This document shows, piece by piece, positions 53,785 to 62,446 of a DNA stretch of 64,000 nt (positions within the stretch are counted from its first letter, which is position 1; each line of letters opens with the position of its first letter). The notes beneath the pieces were generated by a model. The model saw only the letters and a program-made list of their open reading frames with translations. It was not told where the DNA came from and did no database searches. The position numbers and the translations under genes were made by a program. The stretch covers positions 892,767 to 956,766 of the forward strand of contig FREU01000001.1 of NCBI GenBank assembly GCA_900143615.1, in the 5' to 3' direction. This DNA is from Rhodobacteraceae bacterium Alg231-30 (GTDB lineage: Bacteria > Pseudomonadota > Alphaproteobacteria > Rhodobacterales > Rhodobacteraceae).

Positions 53785-54176
53785 TGCGGGATCTCCAGAG
53801 GTGGGATGCGGGCGATACAGTTTTTGCGAAAATGGGTGGAGCGTTCGCGCCATGGCACAAGGCCGTCACCAGTGGCGGCGTATTTTGTGACGCCGTCTGC
53901 GACCAGTTCGGCGTCGTCGGCTCCTGTGAAGTTGCCGTAGACATACGTCCAGCGCTCGTCACCTCCGCGGATGGTGACCGAGCAGCCAAAATCGCAATTG
54001 GAAAAACACTCGACCCCGCGCAGGGTCACGTTGGACGGCAACTCTGCCGCACCTAATGCGTCAAACAACGCAGTGCCGGGGCGAGGGCCTTCGGCATCGG
54101 TTGGTTGGCCTGCACGACAGGTGGTGCAAACCAGCAATTCAACGGGCGCGTTCTCTGGCGCTTGTGCGTCAGCCAT
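53781..54176 (-). CDS. DUF1636 (2Fe-2S)-like metal-binding protein
   Basis: This 131-residue protein has four conserved cysteines in a thioredoxin-like ferredoxin pattern: LVCTTCRAG near the N-terminus and ECFSNCDFGCSVTIRG further on. It matches the DUF1636 proteins found beside cobW and cobN in alphaproteobacteria. A role in metal or electron supply for cobalamin synthesis is inferred. It is the first gene downstream of the cobalamin riboswitch. GGATGAG precedes the ATG at 54176. Confidence 0.85.
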   Translation of the reverse strand: MADAQAPENAPVELLVCTTCRAGQPTDAEGPRPGTALFDALGAAELPSNVTLRGVECFSNCDFGCSVTIRGGDERWTYVYGNFTGADDAELVADGVTKYAATGDGLVPWRERSTHFRKNCIARIPPLEIPQ

Positions 54177-54264
54177 ATTCTCATCCCATGTCAGGGACGG
54201 GGATATGCGGGAAGTCTTTGGACAGCCCGACACCGAAACACCCCGTCCGGTTATTGTCTTTTCT

Positions 54265-54420
54265 TGGCTGGCAGGTCTCCCGGCTTGCGGATGTCAGAAC
54301 CTTTGGTTCTGGCGGTCATCCTTCCTTCCCGGATTTCTCCAGTGGTAACGGATGACCTCTCCGGTCACGGTCGCGGGGGCGGCTGCATTTAGGGGGTTGC
54401 ACTTAACCCTCTTTCACATT
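54265..54420 (-). promoter_or_regulatory. Cobalamin riboswitch
   Basis: Read on the minus strand, the leader shows the cobalamin aptamer landmarks in order: GCAGCCGCCCCCGCGACCGT (the usual form is CTGCCCCCGCAACTGT), CCACTGGAGAAATCCGGGAAGG, and the B12 box AGCCGGGAGACCTGCC at 54270-54285 (usually AGCCAGGAGACCTGCC). It lies about 90 bases upstream of the DUF1636 gene and should repress DUF1636-cobW-cobN-cobG-cobH-cobI-cobJ when adenosylcobalamin is plentiful. The expression platform probably spans 54180-54265. Confidence 0.92.
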
Positions 54421-54509
54421 CCCTTTTCACCTGCTCTAAGAACAGGAACCAGCGCCATCCCGAATGGGCAATCATGGCGTCAGAGTCAAGCGTGAACGGA
54501 GGGGTAGCG

Positions 54510-55115
54510 ATGGATGAAAACGAACGCCACGCGGCAAAAATGGCGAAAATCAAGGCGGCCCGCGACCGGATGATGGCCACCAAGACCGAAGAAAAAGGTC
54601 TGATCATGGTGCACACCGGTCCCGGCAAAGGCAAAAGCTCGTCCGGTTTTGGCATGGTGATGCGCTGCATCGCGCATGGGATGCCCGTGGCGGTGGTGCA
54701 GTTCATCAAAGGCAACTGGGCGACAGGTGAACGGGCCTTCTTGGAGGAGCACTTCAAGGACGAAGTGAAATTTCATGTTTCAGGGGAGGGATTTACGTGG
54801 GAAACTCAAGATCGCGAACGTGATATCGCCAAGGCTGAGGCCGGTTGGGAGTTGGCCAAACAGTTGATCCGCGATCCGGCCAATCGCTTTGTCATGCTGG
54901 ATGAGATCAATATCGCTCTGCGCAATGATTATCTGAACATCGATGATGTGGTGGAGTTTTTGCTGAGCGAGAAGCCTGAAATGACGCATGTATTGTTGAC
55001 TGGTCGCAACGCCAAAGAAGAGTTGATTGAAGCAGCAGATTTGGTGACCGAAATGACACTGCTGAAGCATCCGTTTCGTGACGGGATCAAGGCGCAGGCT
55101 GGGGTGGAATTTTGA
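54510..55115 (+). CDS. cobO: Cob(I)yrinic acid a,c-diamide adenosyltransferase
   Basis: Transfers the adenosyl group of ATP to cob(I)alamin-type corrinoids. The 201-residue CobA/CobO-type enzyme has an N-terminal HMAK..RDRMM helix, the P-loop VHTGPGKGKSSSGFGM, VQFIKGNWATGER and MLDEINIALRNDYL. An earlier start at 54474 is open, but GGAGGGG directly precedes the ATG at 54510. It diverges from the riboswitch-controlled operon and is the first plus-strand gene of the cob region. Confidence 0.95.
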   Translation: MDENERHAAKMAKIKAARDRMMATKTEEKGLIMVHTGPGKGKSSSGFGMVMRCIAHGMPVAVVQFIKGNWATGERAFLEEHFKDEVKFHVSGEGFTWETQDRERDIAKAEAGWELAKQLIRDPANRFVMLDEINIALRNDYLNIDDVVEFLLSEKPEMTHVLLTGRNAKEELIEAADLVTEMTLLKHPFRDGIKAQAGVEF

Positions 55116-55119
55116 TCTC

Positions 55120-55593
55120 ATGCTAATCGCGCATTTGCCTGCCGGATATTTGGCCGCCAAGGGCGCGAAAGCGGCAGGTGTGTCCCAGACCGTGTTTTGG
55201 GGCATCCTGTTGGGGAGCATCGTTCCAGATTTTGACATGTTGTGGTTCCATTTCGTGGACCACGGCAACACTCACCACCACGAATACCTCACGCACCGCC
55301 CCTTGGTCTGGGCGGTTGTTCTTGGCGTCGGGCTGGTGTTCCGACAATTGTTCATTGTGGGCATTGGGGTGGGCGCGATCTTTCATCTGATGCTGGACAG
55401 TATCGCAGGTAAGGTGACTTGGGGGTGGCCGTTTTTCGATCAGGCGACAACATTGGTGGTGGTGCAGCCGACCCATGACCACTGGGTAAAATCCTTTCTC
55501 ACGCATTGGACTTTTAAGGTCGAAATTGCGGTTGTTGCGTTCGCAGTTTTCGTTTTCATCCGCTCAATTTTTCGGAGACAACAGAGTGAATAA
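55120..55593 (+). CDS. Small polytopic membrane protein, YdjM-like metal-dependent hydrolase fold
   Basis: The 157-residue product begins LIAHLPAGYLAAKGAKAAG and has four hydrophobic segments (about 20-40, 60-80, 80-100, 130-150) and a His-rich loop WFHFVDHGNTHHHEYLTHRP. The N-terminal HLPxGY and D-x-D-x-W motif in VPDFDMLWFHF match inner-membrane YdjM/DUF457-type proteins, which are predicted metal-dependent hydrolases. Its gene lies four bases after cobO, and its stop overlaps the next start, so it belongs to the cobO-cobQ operon. Its role in cobalamin metabolism is unproven. Confidence 0.7.
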   Translation: MLIAHLPAGYLAAKGAKAAGVSQTVFWGILLGSIVPDFDMLWFHFVDHGNTHHHEYLTHRPLVWAVVLGVGLVFRQLFIVGIGVGAIFHLMLDSIAGKVTWGWPFFDQATTLVVVQPTHDHWVKSFLTHWTFKVEIAVVAFAVFVFIRSIFRRQQSE

Positions 55594-55930
55594 ACGCCTT
55601 CTCACAGAGTTCGGCATGGGCTCGTCCCTGCGCCGTCAGGATTATACTGAAGCCGCAAGCCGCGCGGTAAAAGATGCGTTGTGGCACAATTCGATCAATC
55701 TGGCCGAGCTGTTTGGTAAAGACAAATCCGAGATGATCATCACGGTCGAAGTGGCCGTGCAGCAGCCCGACCAGATCGACAACGACGCAATTGCGGCAAT
55801 CTTCCCCTATGGGCAGGTGACTGTGGTTCCGGTGCGAGGCGGGCTGGATGTGCCGCGTCCCGATGGCAATCCCACGGTTATTGCTAACGTAGCGATTTCG
55901 GTGGCTTTGGATGTGGAGGCCGCGGCATGA
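55586..55930 (+). CDS. Lin0512-family protein, first copy
   Basis: This 114-residue protein starts at a GTG (55586), with GGAGA nine bases upstream and an eight-base overlap with the previous gene. It has RLLTEFGMGSSLRRQDYTEA and later TVEVAVQQPDQIDND, the pattern of the Lin0512 family, whose function is unknown. It aligns along its whole length with the next gene (EFGMG...QDYTEAASRAVKDAL versus EMGMG...QDYTKAAARAIEDAI). Being in the cobO-cobQ operon, it may act in cobalamin synthesis or handling (inference). Confidence 0.8.
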   Translation: MNKRLLTEFGMGSSLRRQDYTEAASRAVKDALWHNSINLAELFGKDKSEMIITVEVAVQQPDQIDNDAIAAIFPYGQVTVVPVRGGLDVPRPDGNPTVIANVAISVALDVEAAA

Positions 55931-56271
55931 GTGATCAACGTTTTATTATCGAGATGGGAATGGGCAACGATCAGTACGGCCAAGACTATACCAAGGCAGC
56001 TGCGCGTGCGATTGAAGATGCTATTCGCCATTCCTCGATCCCGATGTTTGCCGCGCTGGGCAAAGACCCCAGTGAGATGCGCGTACAAGTGACCGTCGGC
56101 GTGCAGGACCCCGACAAGGTCGATTGCGCCGCCTTGAGTGCAAAACTGCCGCGCGGACGGGCCGAAGTGAAGGCTGTGTTTGGCGGCATGAATGTCACAA
56201 ATCCCGATGACGGTAACGTGCTGGTCATTGCCTCTGCAGCAGTAGAAGCTTTTTTACCTAAGCAAGGATAG
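55927..56271 (+). CDS. Lin0512-family protein, second copy
   Basis: This 114-residue protein has the same length as its neighbour and is clearly homologous to it: IIEMGMGNDQYGQDYTKAAA, then VQVTVGVQDPDKVD and AVFGGMNVTNPDDGN. The start overlaps the first copy's stop as ATGA, so the two are translationally coupled and may form a heteromer. It ends three bases before the cobQ start. No enzymatic function is known to me for the family. Confidence 0.82.
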   Translation: MSDQRFIIEMGMGNDQYGQDYTKAAARAIEDAIRHSSIPMFAALGKDPSEMRVQVTVGVQDPDKVDCAALSAKLPRGRAEVKAVFGGMNVTNPDDGNVLVIASAAVEAFLPKQG

Positions 56272-56274
56272 ACC

Positions 56275-57723
56275 ATGGCCAAGGCAGTGATGATCCAAGG
56301 CACAGGCTCTAACGTCGGTAAATCGATGTTGGTTGCGGGACTATGCCGTGCGGCTGCCCGTCGGGGGCTTTCGGTGGCGCCGTTTAAGCCACAAAACATG
56401 TCCAACAATGCAGCTGTGACCAGTGATGGCGGTGAAATTGGTCGCGCACAGGCACTGCAGGCGATGGCCTGCGGCAAGCCGTTGGTGGTCGATATGAACC
56501 CCGTTTTGCTGAAACCCGAAACAGACGTGGGCGCGCAGGTTGTGGTTCAGGGCAAGCGGCTGACCACTGCAAAGGCCAGAGACTATGCAAAGCTGAAACC
56601 ACAACTCATGTTGTCGGTGTTGGAGAGCTTTAACCGATTGAAATCGCAAAATGATCTGGTGATTGTCGAAGGCGCGGGCAGCCCCGCAGAGGTCAATTTG
56701 CGTCAGGGTGATATTGCCAACATGGGCTTTGCACGCGCAGCGGATGTGCCGGTGATTTTGGCCGGTGACATTGATCGCGGCGGGGTGATCGCGCAAATCG
56801 TAGGCACACAGGCGGTGATCGATGATGAGGACGCGGCACTTGTGGCAGGCTTTCTGATCAATAAGTTCCGCGGTGATCCAAGTCTGTTTGACGATGGCTA
56901 TGCGATGATCTCGCAAACAACGGGTTGGTCCGGGTTTGGCGTGCTGCCTTATTTTGATGAAGCGTGGAAGCTGCCCGCTGAAGATGCGCTTGATATCAAA
57001 AGTGCTCAGAAAGACGGCGGCCTAAAAGTGGTCTGCCTTGGTCTGTCACGCATTGCCAATTTTGATGACCTTGATCCGCTGGCGCAAGAACCTGGTGTGA
57101 GTTTGATCATGTTACGCGCTGGCGAACCTATCCCTGGAGATGCTGATGTGGTGATTATTCCCGGTAGCAAATCCACGCGCGGCGATTTGGCCTTTCTGCG
57201 CGAACAGGGCTGGGACATTGATCTGCAAGCCCACGTGCGACGTGGTGGCCATGTGCTGGGGATTTGTGGCGGATATCAGATGCTTGGGAAAACAGTGCAG
57301 GATCCAAATGGGGTCGAAGGCGCGGCGGGGGACACGCAGGGGCTGGGTTTGCTGGATGTCGATACGGTAATGTCGCCGGACAAACGTCTGCGCGAAGTCC
57401 AAGCCGAACATGTTGCCTCTGCGCAGTCCTTTCGCGGCTATGAAATCCACATCGGTCGCACCGAAGGTGCGGATACCAGCCGACCGTTTGCCACCGTGGC
57501 GGGCCAAAACGAAGGCGCGGTCCGCGCGGACGGGCGCGTGTGTGGCAGCTATCTACATGGCATGTTCTGCGATGACGGATTTCGCAAAAGCTGGCTGGAA
57601 AGTCTGGGCGCACAGAGCGGTGCGGCAGGTTATGACGCAACCGTTGAAGCTGTGCTTGATCTGCTGGCGGATCATGTTGAGGCCCATTTGGATATAGACG
57701 CAATTCTGGCTGCTGCGCGTTAA
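56275..57723 (+). CDS. cobQ: Cobyric acid synthase
   Basis: Amidates the b, d, e and g side chains of adenosylcobyrinic acid a,c-diamide with glutamine and ATP. The 482-residue product has an N-terminal dethiobiotin-synthetase-like domain ([48 protein letters not shown]) and a C-terminal triad-type glutamine amidotransferase with the Cys in [12 protein letters not shown] and the His in [15 protein letters not shown] precedes the ATG. It is the last gene of the cobO operon. Confidence 0.96.
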   Translation: MAKAVMIQGTGSNVGKSMLVAGLCRAAARRGLSVAPFKPQNMSNNAAVTSDGGEIGRAQALQAMACGKPLVVDMNPVLLKPETDVGAQVVVQGKRLTTAKARDYAKLKPQLMLSVLESFNRLKSQNDLVIVEGAGSPAEVNLRQGDIANMGFARAADVPVILAGDIDRGGVIAQIVGTQAVIDDEDAALVAGFLINKFRGDPSLFDDGYAMISQTTGWSGFGVLPYFDEAWKLPAEDALDIKSAQKDGGLKVVCLGLSRIANFDDLDPLAQEPGVSLIMLRAGEPIPGDADVVIIPGSKSTRGDLAFLREQGWDIDLQAHVRRGGHVLGICGGYQMLGKTVQDPNGVEGAAGDTQGLGLLDVDTVMSPDKRLREVQAEHVASAQSFRGYEIHIGRTEGADTSRPFATVAGQNEGAVRADGRVCGSYLHGMFCDDGFRKSWLESLGAQSGAAGYDATVEAVLDLLADHVEAHLDIDAILAAAR

Positions 57724-57756
57724 GGTTGAACGATGCGCGGCGCTCAAATTGGGGAT

Positions 57757-57789
57757 GCCTCCGGCGGGGATATTTAAAGCAAGAGGAAG
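57757..57789 (+). repeat. Dispersed intergenic repeat copy
   Basis: GCCTCCGGCGGGGATATTTA followed by AAGCAAGAGGAAG, between the convergent cobQ and cdhR genes. It matches the element at 41018-41050 over its first 19 bases with few differences and ends in AAGAGGAAG. The GCCTCCGGCGG stem is a typical Rhodobacterales intergenic hairpin. Confidence 0.65.
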
Positions 57790-57791
57790 AC

Positions 57792-58766
57792 CTATCGGTG
57801 TTTTCTGCGACAATCGCGCACACTATGACCATGGCGGGATTTGAAAGCGCGTGCAAAGCTTGCCGGTGAGGAAAAGCCGGTGGCAATCGCAATGTCCAGA
57901 ACCGGAAGCGATGTGTCGGTGGCAAGGCGCAGAGCTTCGTCGAGGCGAATTTGCAAATAGGTGCTCTTGGGGGATTGGTCGAGGTGGGTCTTAAAACGTA
58001 TTTCCAAAGCGCGCGGCGAGAGGCCGACGTGGGCGGCGATCTGAGCAATTGCGAGCGGCGTATCGATGGTTTCTTCCATGCGTTCCAGCGCACGCGCCAA
58101 AAGAGGGTTGCGGCGCACATCACGCGGCGCGGAAGAGGGGCTTTGGCGATGGGCCGATTCCGGATCATATAGAAACGCGCTGCTGACGCGGCGGGCGAGG
58201 TCGGCGCCAAAGCGGCTGCGGATCAGATGTAACATCATGTCGATACAGGGGGCTGCGCCGCCGGATGTGGCAAATTTCCCCGAGATGCAAAAACGGTCAC
58301 GCCGCGTGTTAACATGGGGAAAACGTGTGGCAAAATCCTCAAGATCCTCCCAGTGGGTGGTGGCGATTTGCCCGTCCAACAGGCCTGCACGCGCCAATAG
58401 CCACGGGCCGCCGTCAATGCCTGCAAGCGTGGTTCCCTGAGAGGCGATGCGGCGTAGGCTGGACAGAAGACGCGGTGTGGCGTGTTCTTCGAGTCGAAAG
58501 CCTGCGATGACCATGAGCAAATCGCAGTGCTCTAGCTTGGAAATTGGTGGTCCATCAATTGTCAGGCCGCTGGTCAGTTGGGCAGAGGCACCGGTTGCGG
58601 TGAAGAAGCTCCATTTAAATAGGGCTTGACCTGCGCGTCGGTTGGCGGCGCGCATGGGGTCGACGGCGGCGGCAAAGCTGAGCGTGTTGCAGTCGTCCAG
58701 AACCAAAAGCGCCGTGTTCAGCGGTGCAGGGTTTGGGGAAAAGATGTCGATTTCAGCGTTTTTCAT
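57792..58766 (-). CDS. cdhR: GlxA-family (AraC-type) regulator, CdhR-like
   Basis: The 324-residue regulator has an N-terminal DJ-1/PfpI-like domain (NTALLVLDDCNTLSFAAAVD; amidotransferase-like GTTLAGIDGGPWLLA, where the usual Cys is Gly) and a C-terminal AraC helix-turn-helix (about 220-320; PLAIAQIAAHVGLSPRALEI, then IAIATGFSSPASFARAFKSR). This architecture is that of CdhR/GbdR, activators of carnitine and betaine catabolism. It diverges from the BKACE gene, with 75 bases between starts. An earlier in-frame start at 58922 exists; AAGGA supports 58766. Confidence 0.86.
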   Translation of the reverse strand: MKNAEIDIFSPNPAPLNTALLVLDDCNTLSFAAAVDPMRAANRRAGQALFKWSFFTATGASAQLTSGLTIDGPPISKLEHCDLLMVIAGFRLEEHATPRLLSSLRRIASQGTTLAGIDGGPWLLARAGLLDGQIATTHWEDLEDFATRFPHVNTRRDRFCISGKFATSGGAAPCIDMMLHLIRSRFGADLARRVSSAFLYDPESAHRQSPSSAPRDVRRNPLLARALERMEETIDTPLAIAQIAAHVGLSPRALEIRFKTHLDQSPKSTYLQIRLDEALRLATDTSLPVLDIAIATGFSSPASFARAFKSRHGHSVRDCRRKHR

Positions 58767-58841
58767 CAAATATCCTTCGTATATTGAAAGGTTGAGGTTG
58801 GCAAGATTGATAGACTGGCTGAAATCTGAAGAGGAATCGTC

Positions 58842-59753
58842 ATGCCGTTGGAAATGAACAAAGAGGTGTTTATCACCTGTGCTGTCACTGGATCGGGGGG
58901 GACGCAGGATCGTAGTCCGCATGTGCCGCGCTCACCTGAGCAGATCGCAGATAGCGCGATTGCGGCGGCCAAAGCGGGGGCTGCCGTGGTGCATTGCCAT
59001 GTGCGCGATCCTGAGACCGGCGCGCCAAGCCGCGATCTGGGCCTGTATCGTGAAGTGACCGACCGCATTCGCGACAGCGAGACCGATATGGTGCTGAACC
59101 TGACCGCAGGCATGGGCGGCGATATCGTGTTTGGCGGCGTGGAAAGCCCGCTGCCAGCTGTGGCTGGCACAGACATGGTGGGCGCGACCGAGCGTGTGGC
59201 GCATGTGGCGGAATGTCTGCCGGAGATTTGCACGTTGGACTGTGGCACGATGAACTTTGCCGAGGCCGATTACGTGATGACCAACACACCCGGCATGCTG
59301 CGCGCGATGGGAAAAATGATGACAGATCTAGGGGTTAAGCCCGAGATCGAAGCCTTTGACACGGGTCATCTCTGGTTTGCCAAGCAGCTGGTCAAAGAGG
59401 GCGTGCTAGAAGCGGATGCGTTGGTGCAGCTGTGCATGGGGGTGCCGTGGGGCGCGCCGGATGATCTCAATACCTTTATGGCGATGGTCAATAATGTGCC
59501 TGATGACTGGACGTTCTCGGCCTTTGGATTGGGGCGCAACCAGATGGCTTATGTGGCCGCATCCGTGCTGGCGGGCGGTAATGTGCGTGTGGGTCTTGAG
59601 GACAATCTCTGGCTTGAAAAAGGTGTGCTGGCCGAAAACTGTCAGCTGGTGGAACGGGCAGGGACCATCATCGAAAATATGGGCGCACGGGTGATTGGGC
59701 CGGAAGAAGTGCGCGCCAAATTGGGGCTGACCAAGCGCGCTCCAAAAGGGTGA
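58842..59753 (+). CDS. cdhC: BKACE-family enzyme, likely 3-dehydrocarnitine cleavage
   Basis: The 303-residue beta-keto acid cleavage enzyme (DUF849 family) has the metal ligands in [17 protein letters not shown] and further catalytic segments [15 protein letters not shown] and [13 protein letters not shown]. With carnitine dehydrogenase next door, the expected reaction is 3-dehydrocarnitine plus acetyl-CoA to betainyl-CoA plus acetoacetate. AGAGGAATCG precedes the ATG. The substrate assignment comes from gene context, since BKACE specificity varies widely. Confidence 0.86.
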   Translation: MPLEMNKEVFITCAVTGSGGTQDRSPHVPRSPEQIADSAIAAAKAGAAVVHCHVRDPETGAPSRDLGLYREVTDRIRDSETDMVLNLTAGMGGDIVFGGVESPLPAVAGTDMVGATERVAHVAECLPEICTLDCGTMNFAEADYVMTNTPGMLRAMGKMMTDLGVKPEIEAFDTGHLWFAKQLVKEGVLEADALVQLCMGVPWGAPDDLNTFMAMVNNVPDDWTFSAFGLGRNQMAYVAASVLAGGNVRVGLEDNLWLEKGVLAENCQLVERAGTIIENMGARVIGPEEVRAKLGLTKRAPKG

Positions 59754-59773
59754 AACAGTGAAAGGTTAACGAG

Positions 59774-60184
59774 GTGAAACAGCTGATTTTGGCATGTCTG
59801 CAACGCGTCGGTATTGCGTCGGTATTGCGACGGTGCGGTTTTATGGGGTGTTTGCTGTCGTTAACCATTCCCGTTTGGGCAGATACTGCTCCTGAATGGG
59901 AGGGGTATTGGAGTGCCAATGCAGGCTGGTGCGCACGAGCTGGTGATGTCGGGGATGAAACCCCGACATGGTACGGGCGCGACGGATTTTTCGGGATTGA
60001 ATGGAGTTGTGAGATCACAGCGCTGCGTTCCACGGGGATGGCGGATAGCTGGGCGATCAATACGACCTGTTTTGATGCCGGTTTTGAATACGAGCAGTCG
60101 CAGATTTTCCTTCTGACCTATGAAGACCGGCTGCTAATTTTGGATGAGACAGGCGTGACCGAAAATCTGGTGCGCTGTGAATAA
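59774..60184 (+). CDS. Small secreted protein of unknown function
   Basis: This 136-residue protein begins at a GTG. A hydrophobic stretch (about 20-36, GFMGCLLSLTIPVWA) ends in a likely signal peptidase cleavage after VWA, giving a periplasmic protein of about 100 residues rich in Trp and acidic residues, with four Cys (two possible disulfides). I do not recognise the family. It lies inside the carnitine operon, 20 bases after the BKACE gene, and its end overlaps the upstream part of the next ORF. A start at about Met24 is an alternative. Confidence 0.65.
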   Translation: MKQLILACLQRVGIASVLRRCGFMGCLLSLTIPVWADTAPEWEGYWSANAGWCARAGDVGDETPTWYGRDGFFGIEWSCEITALRSTGMADSWAINTTCFDAGFEYEQSQIFLLTYEDRLLILDETGVTENLVRCE

Positions 60185-60197
60185 AGGAAAGAGCGGC

Positions 60198-61670
60198 ATG
60201 GCAATTGCGGCGATTATTGGTGGTGGAGTTATCGGCGGTGGCTGGGCGGCACGTTTTTTGCTCAATGGCTGGGATGTGCGGGTGTTTGATCCTGACCCAG
60301 AAGCACAGCGCAAAATCGGCGAGGTGCTGGACAATGCGCGCCGTAGCCTGCCCGGATTAAGCGACACAGCAATGCCGCAAGAAGGCAAGCTGAGCTATCA
60401 CGAGAACATGTCAGAGGCCGTGAAAGGCGCGAGCTGGATTCAGGAAAGCGTGCCTGAGCGCTTAGAGCTCAAACAGAAAGTCTATCAGACCCTGCAGGAG
60501 CATTGTGATCCCGAGGCGATTTTGGGCAGTTCGACCAGCGGGTTCAAACCCAGCGAATTGCAGGGCTGCGCAAGCCGTCCCGAACAGATCGTGGTGACCC
60601 ATCCGTTCAATCCGGTCTATCTGATGCCCTTGGTGGAATTGGTGCCAACTGCGAAAAACACACCCGCGCTGGTGGCGCGCGCCAAAGAGGTGCTGAGCGG
60701 CCTAGGCATGTTCCCGTTGCATGTGCGCAAGGAAATTGATGCGCATATCGCGGATCGCTTTCTGGAAGCTGTGTGGCGCGAGGCGCTGTGGCTGGTCAAA
60801 GACGGCGTGGCCACCACAGAAGAGATTGATGAGGCCATTCGCATGGGCTTTGGCATTCGCTGGGCGCAGATGGGTCTGTTTGACACCTATCGTGTGGCGG
60901 GCGGCGAAGCGGGTATGAAGCATTTCATGGCGCAGTTTGGCCCTTGTCTGAAATGGCCTTGGACCAAGCTGATGGATGTGCCTGAGTTCACAGATGAGTT
61001 GGTCGATCTGATTGCTGGACAGTCCGATGATCAGTCCGGCCACATGAGCATCCGCGAGATGGAACGTATTCGCGACGATAATGTGGTTTCGATGATGCGC
61101 GCTCTGAAGGCGCAGAATTTTGCCAGCGGTGCGGTGCTGAACGCCCATGATGCCAAGCTGTCCTCTGATGCGGGCATGGTGCGTAATACCAGCGAGATCG
61201 CTGACCCAAGCCTGCCCATCGTGACCCAACGCCGCGCGGTGCCTGTGGATTGGCTGGATTACAACGGCCACATGACCGAAAGCCGCTATCTGCAAGCCTT
61301 TGCCGATGCCTCCGACCGGTTGATGGAAATCATCGGCTGTGATCAGGAATACATTGCGACGGGCGGGTCGTTCTTTACGGCGGAAACCCATATCCGCCAC
61401 ATTGACGAAACCCATCTGGGCAGTGTGATCGAGGTGAAAACCCGCGTTTTGCTGGCCGAGGGCAAGAAAATGCACCTGTGGCACGAGATGTATGCGGGTG
61501 ACAAATTGCTGGCCACAGGAGAGCATATCCTGATCCACGTTAGTCTTGAGACCCGCCGTCCGGCACCGTTTAGCCCCGAGATCGCGGCAAATTTGAAGCT
61601 GATTTCCGAAGCGCAGGCCGGTTTGGCGGCACCTGAGGGCGCAGGGCGCTATGTCGGGCAGCCGCGATGA
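60198..61670 (+). CDS. L-carnitine dehydrogenase fused to betainyl-CoA thioesterase
   Basis: This 490-residue fusion has an N-terminal 3-hydroxyacyl-CoA-dehydrogenase-type domain (about 1-320; NAD loop IIGGGVIGGGWAARF, then THPFNPVYLMPLVELVP) and a C-terminal hotdog domain (about 340-480; VPVDWLDYNGHMTESRYLQA). It oxidises carnitine to 3-dehydrocarnitine. The thioesterase half should hydrolyse betainyl-CoA to glycine betaine, closing the route with the BKACE enzyme. The ATG at 60198 has AAAGGAAAGAG upstream; an upstream GTG at 60177 is less likely. The stop overlaps the SDR start as ATGA. Confidence 0.9.
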   Translation: MAIAAIIGGGVIGGGWAARFLLNGWDVRVFDPDPEAQRKIGEVLDNARRSLPGLSDTAMPQEGKLSYHENMSEAVKGASWIQESVPERLELKQKVYQTLQEHCDPEAILGSSTSGFKPSELQGCASRPEQIVVTHPFNPVYLMPLVELVPTAKNTPALVARAKEVLSGLGMFPLHVRKEIDAHIADRFLEAVWREALWLVKDGVATTEEIDEAIRMGFGIRWAQMGLFDTYRVAGGEAGMKHFMAQFGPCLKWPWTKLMDVPEFTDELVDLIAGQSDDQSGHMSIREMERIRDDNVVSMMRALKAQNFASGAVLNAHDAKLSSDAGMVRNTSEIADPSLPIVTQRRAVPVDWLDYNGHMTESRYLQAFADASDRLMEIIGCDQEYIATGGSFFTAETHIRHIDETHLGSVIEVKTRVLLAEGKKMHLWHEMYAGDKLLATGEHILIHVSLETRRPAPFSPEIAANLKLISEAQAGLAAPEGAGRYVGQPR

Positions 61671-62428
61671 AGCGGGTTCTGATCACAGCAGGGGCTTCGG
61701 GTGTTGGTTATGCAATGGCCGAGGTCTTTGATCGCGAGGGCTGGCAGGTCTGGATTGCCGATCTGGACGGCGAGGCGGTTGCTGCCGCCCCCGCACATTG
61801 GCAGCGCAGCACGGTGAATGTCGCGGATGAGGCAGCGGTGGCTGGTTTGTTTGCCGAGATTGACACAGCTTGGGGGGGCTTGGATGCGCTTTGCGCAAAT
61901 GCGGGTGTCGCAGGGCCTACGGCGGCGATTGAAGATGTATCCTTGCAGGATTGGCAGTCTTGCGTGGCGGTCAATCTGGAAGGCGCATTTCTTGCGGCGA
62001 AATATGCCGCGCCGATGATGAAGGCGGCCACACAGGGCGCGATTGTGGTCACATCTTCAACGGCGGGGCAGTATGGCTATCCATACCGCGCGCCCTATTC
62101 GGCGGCCAAATGGGCGGTCATCGGTCTGACCAAAACACTGGCGATGGAGTTGGGGCCGCATGGCGTGCGCGCCAATGTGATCTGTCCCGGAGCCGTGGAA
62201 GGCCCGCGCATGGAAGGCGTTTTGGCACGCGAAGCTGCGGCCAAGGGCATGAGCCGCGACGCAGTCTATGACGGCTATGCCAGCGGCACCGCGATGGGAT
62301 CGTTTATTGAAGGGCGTGACGTGGCCGAGATGGCGGCGTTTCTGGCGTCAGACGCGGCACGGCTGGTCAGCGGACAGGTGATCGCGGTGGACGGGTTTAC
62401 GGTCAACCCCGACCCCAAGGTTGGCTAG
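61667..62428 (+). CDS. SDR-family oxidoreductase
   Basis: The 253-residue short-chain dehydrogenase has the cofactor loop ITAGASGVGYAMAE, NAGVAGP, and the catalytic Ser and YxxxK in TSSTAGQYGYPYRAPYSAAK. The family end AVDGFTVNPD is present. It is coupled to the carnitine dehydrogenase gene, so it may reduce acetoacetate (3-hydroxybutyrate dehydrogenase-like) or act on a related hydroxy acid. Substrate is not deducible. Confidence 0.88.
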   Translation: MKRVLITAGASGVGYAMAEVFDREGWQVWIADLDGEAVAAAPAHWQRSTVNVADEAAVAGLFAEIDTAWGGLDALCANAGVAGPTAAIEDVSLQDWQSCVAVNLEGAFLAAKYAAPMMKAATQGAIVVTSSTAGQYGYPYRAPYSAAKWAVIGLTKTLAMELGPHGVRANVICPGAVEGPRMEGVLAREAAAKGMSRDAVYDGYASGTAMGSFIEGRDVAEMAAFLASDAARLVSGQVIAVDGFTVNPDPKVG

Positions 62429-62446
62429 GCCTACAGGCCAGCCAAC
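62420..62446. terminator. Hairpin spanning two convergent stop codons
   Basis: GTTGGCT-A-GGCCT, a 2-base loop, and AGGCC-AGCCAAC form a 12-bp stem with one bulged A. It includes the stop codon of the SDR gene (62426-62428) and that of the convergent GntR gene (62431-62433). No T-run follows, so it is either a weak bidirectional terminator or an mRNA 3'-end stabiliser. Confidence 0.6.

Noticed and set aside
54177..54509. A second riboswitch on the plus strand for cobO
   Set aside because: The B12 box and the conserved core are readable on the minus strand only.
57155..58210. A 351-codon minus-strand frame over the cobQ 3' end and cdhR
   Set aside because: Its composition is Pro/Arg-rich, and cobQ and cdhR explain the same bases with clear motifs.
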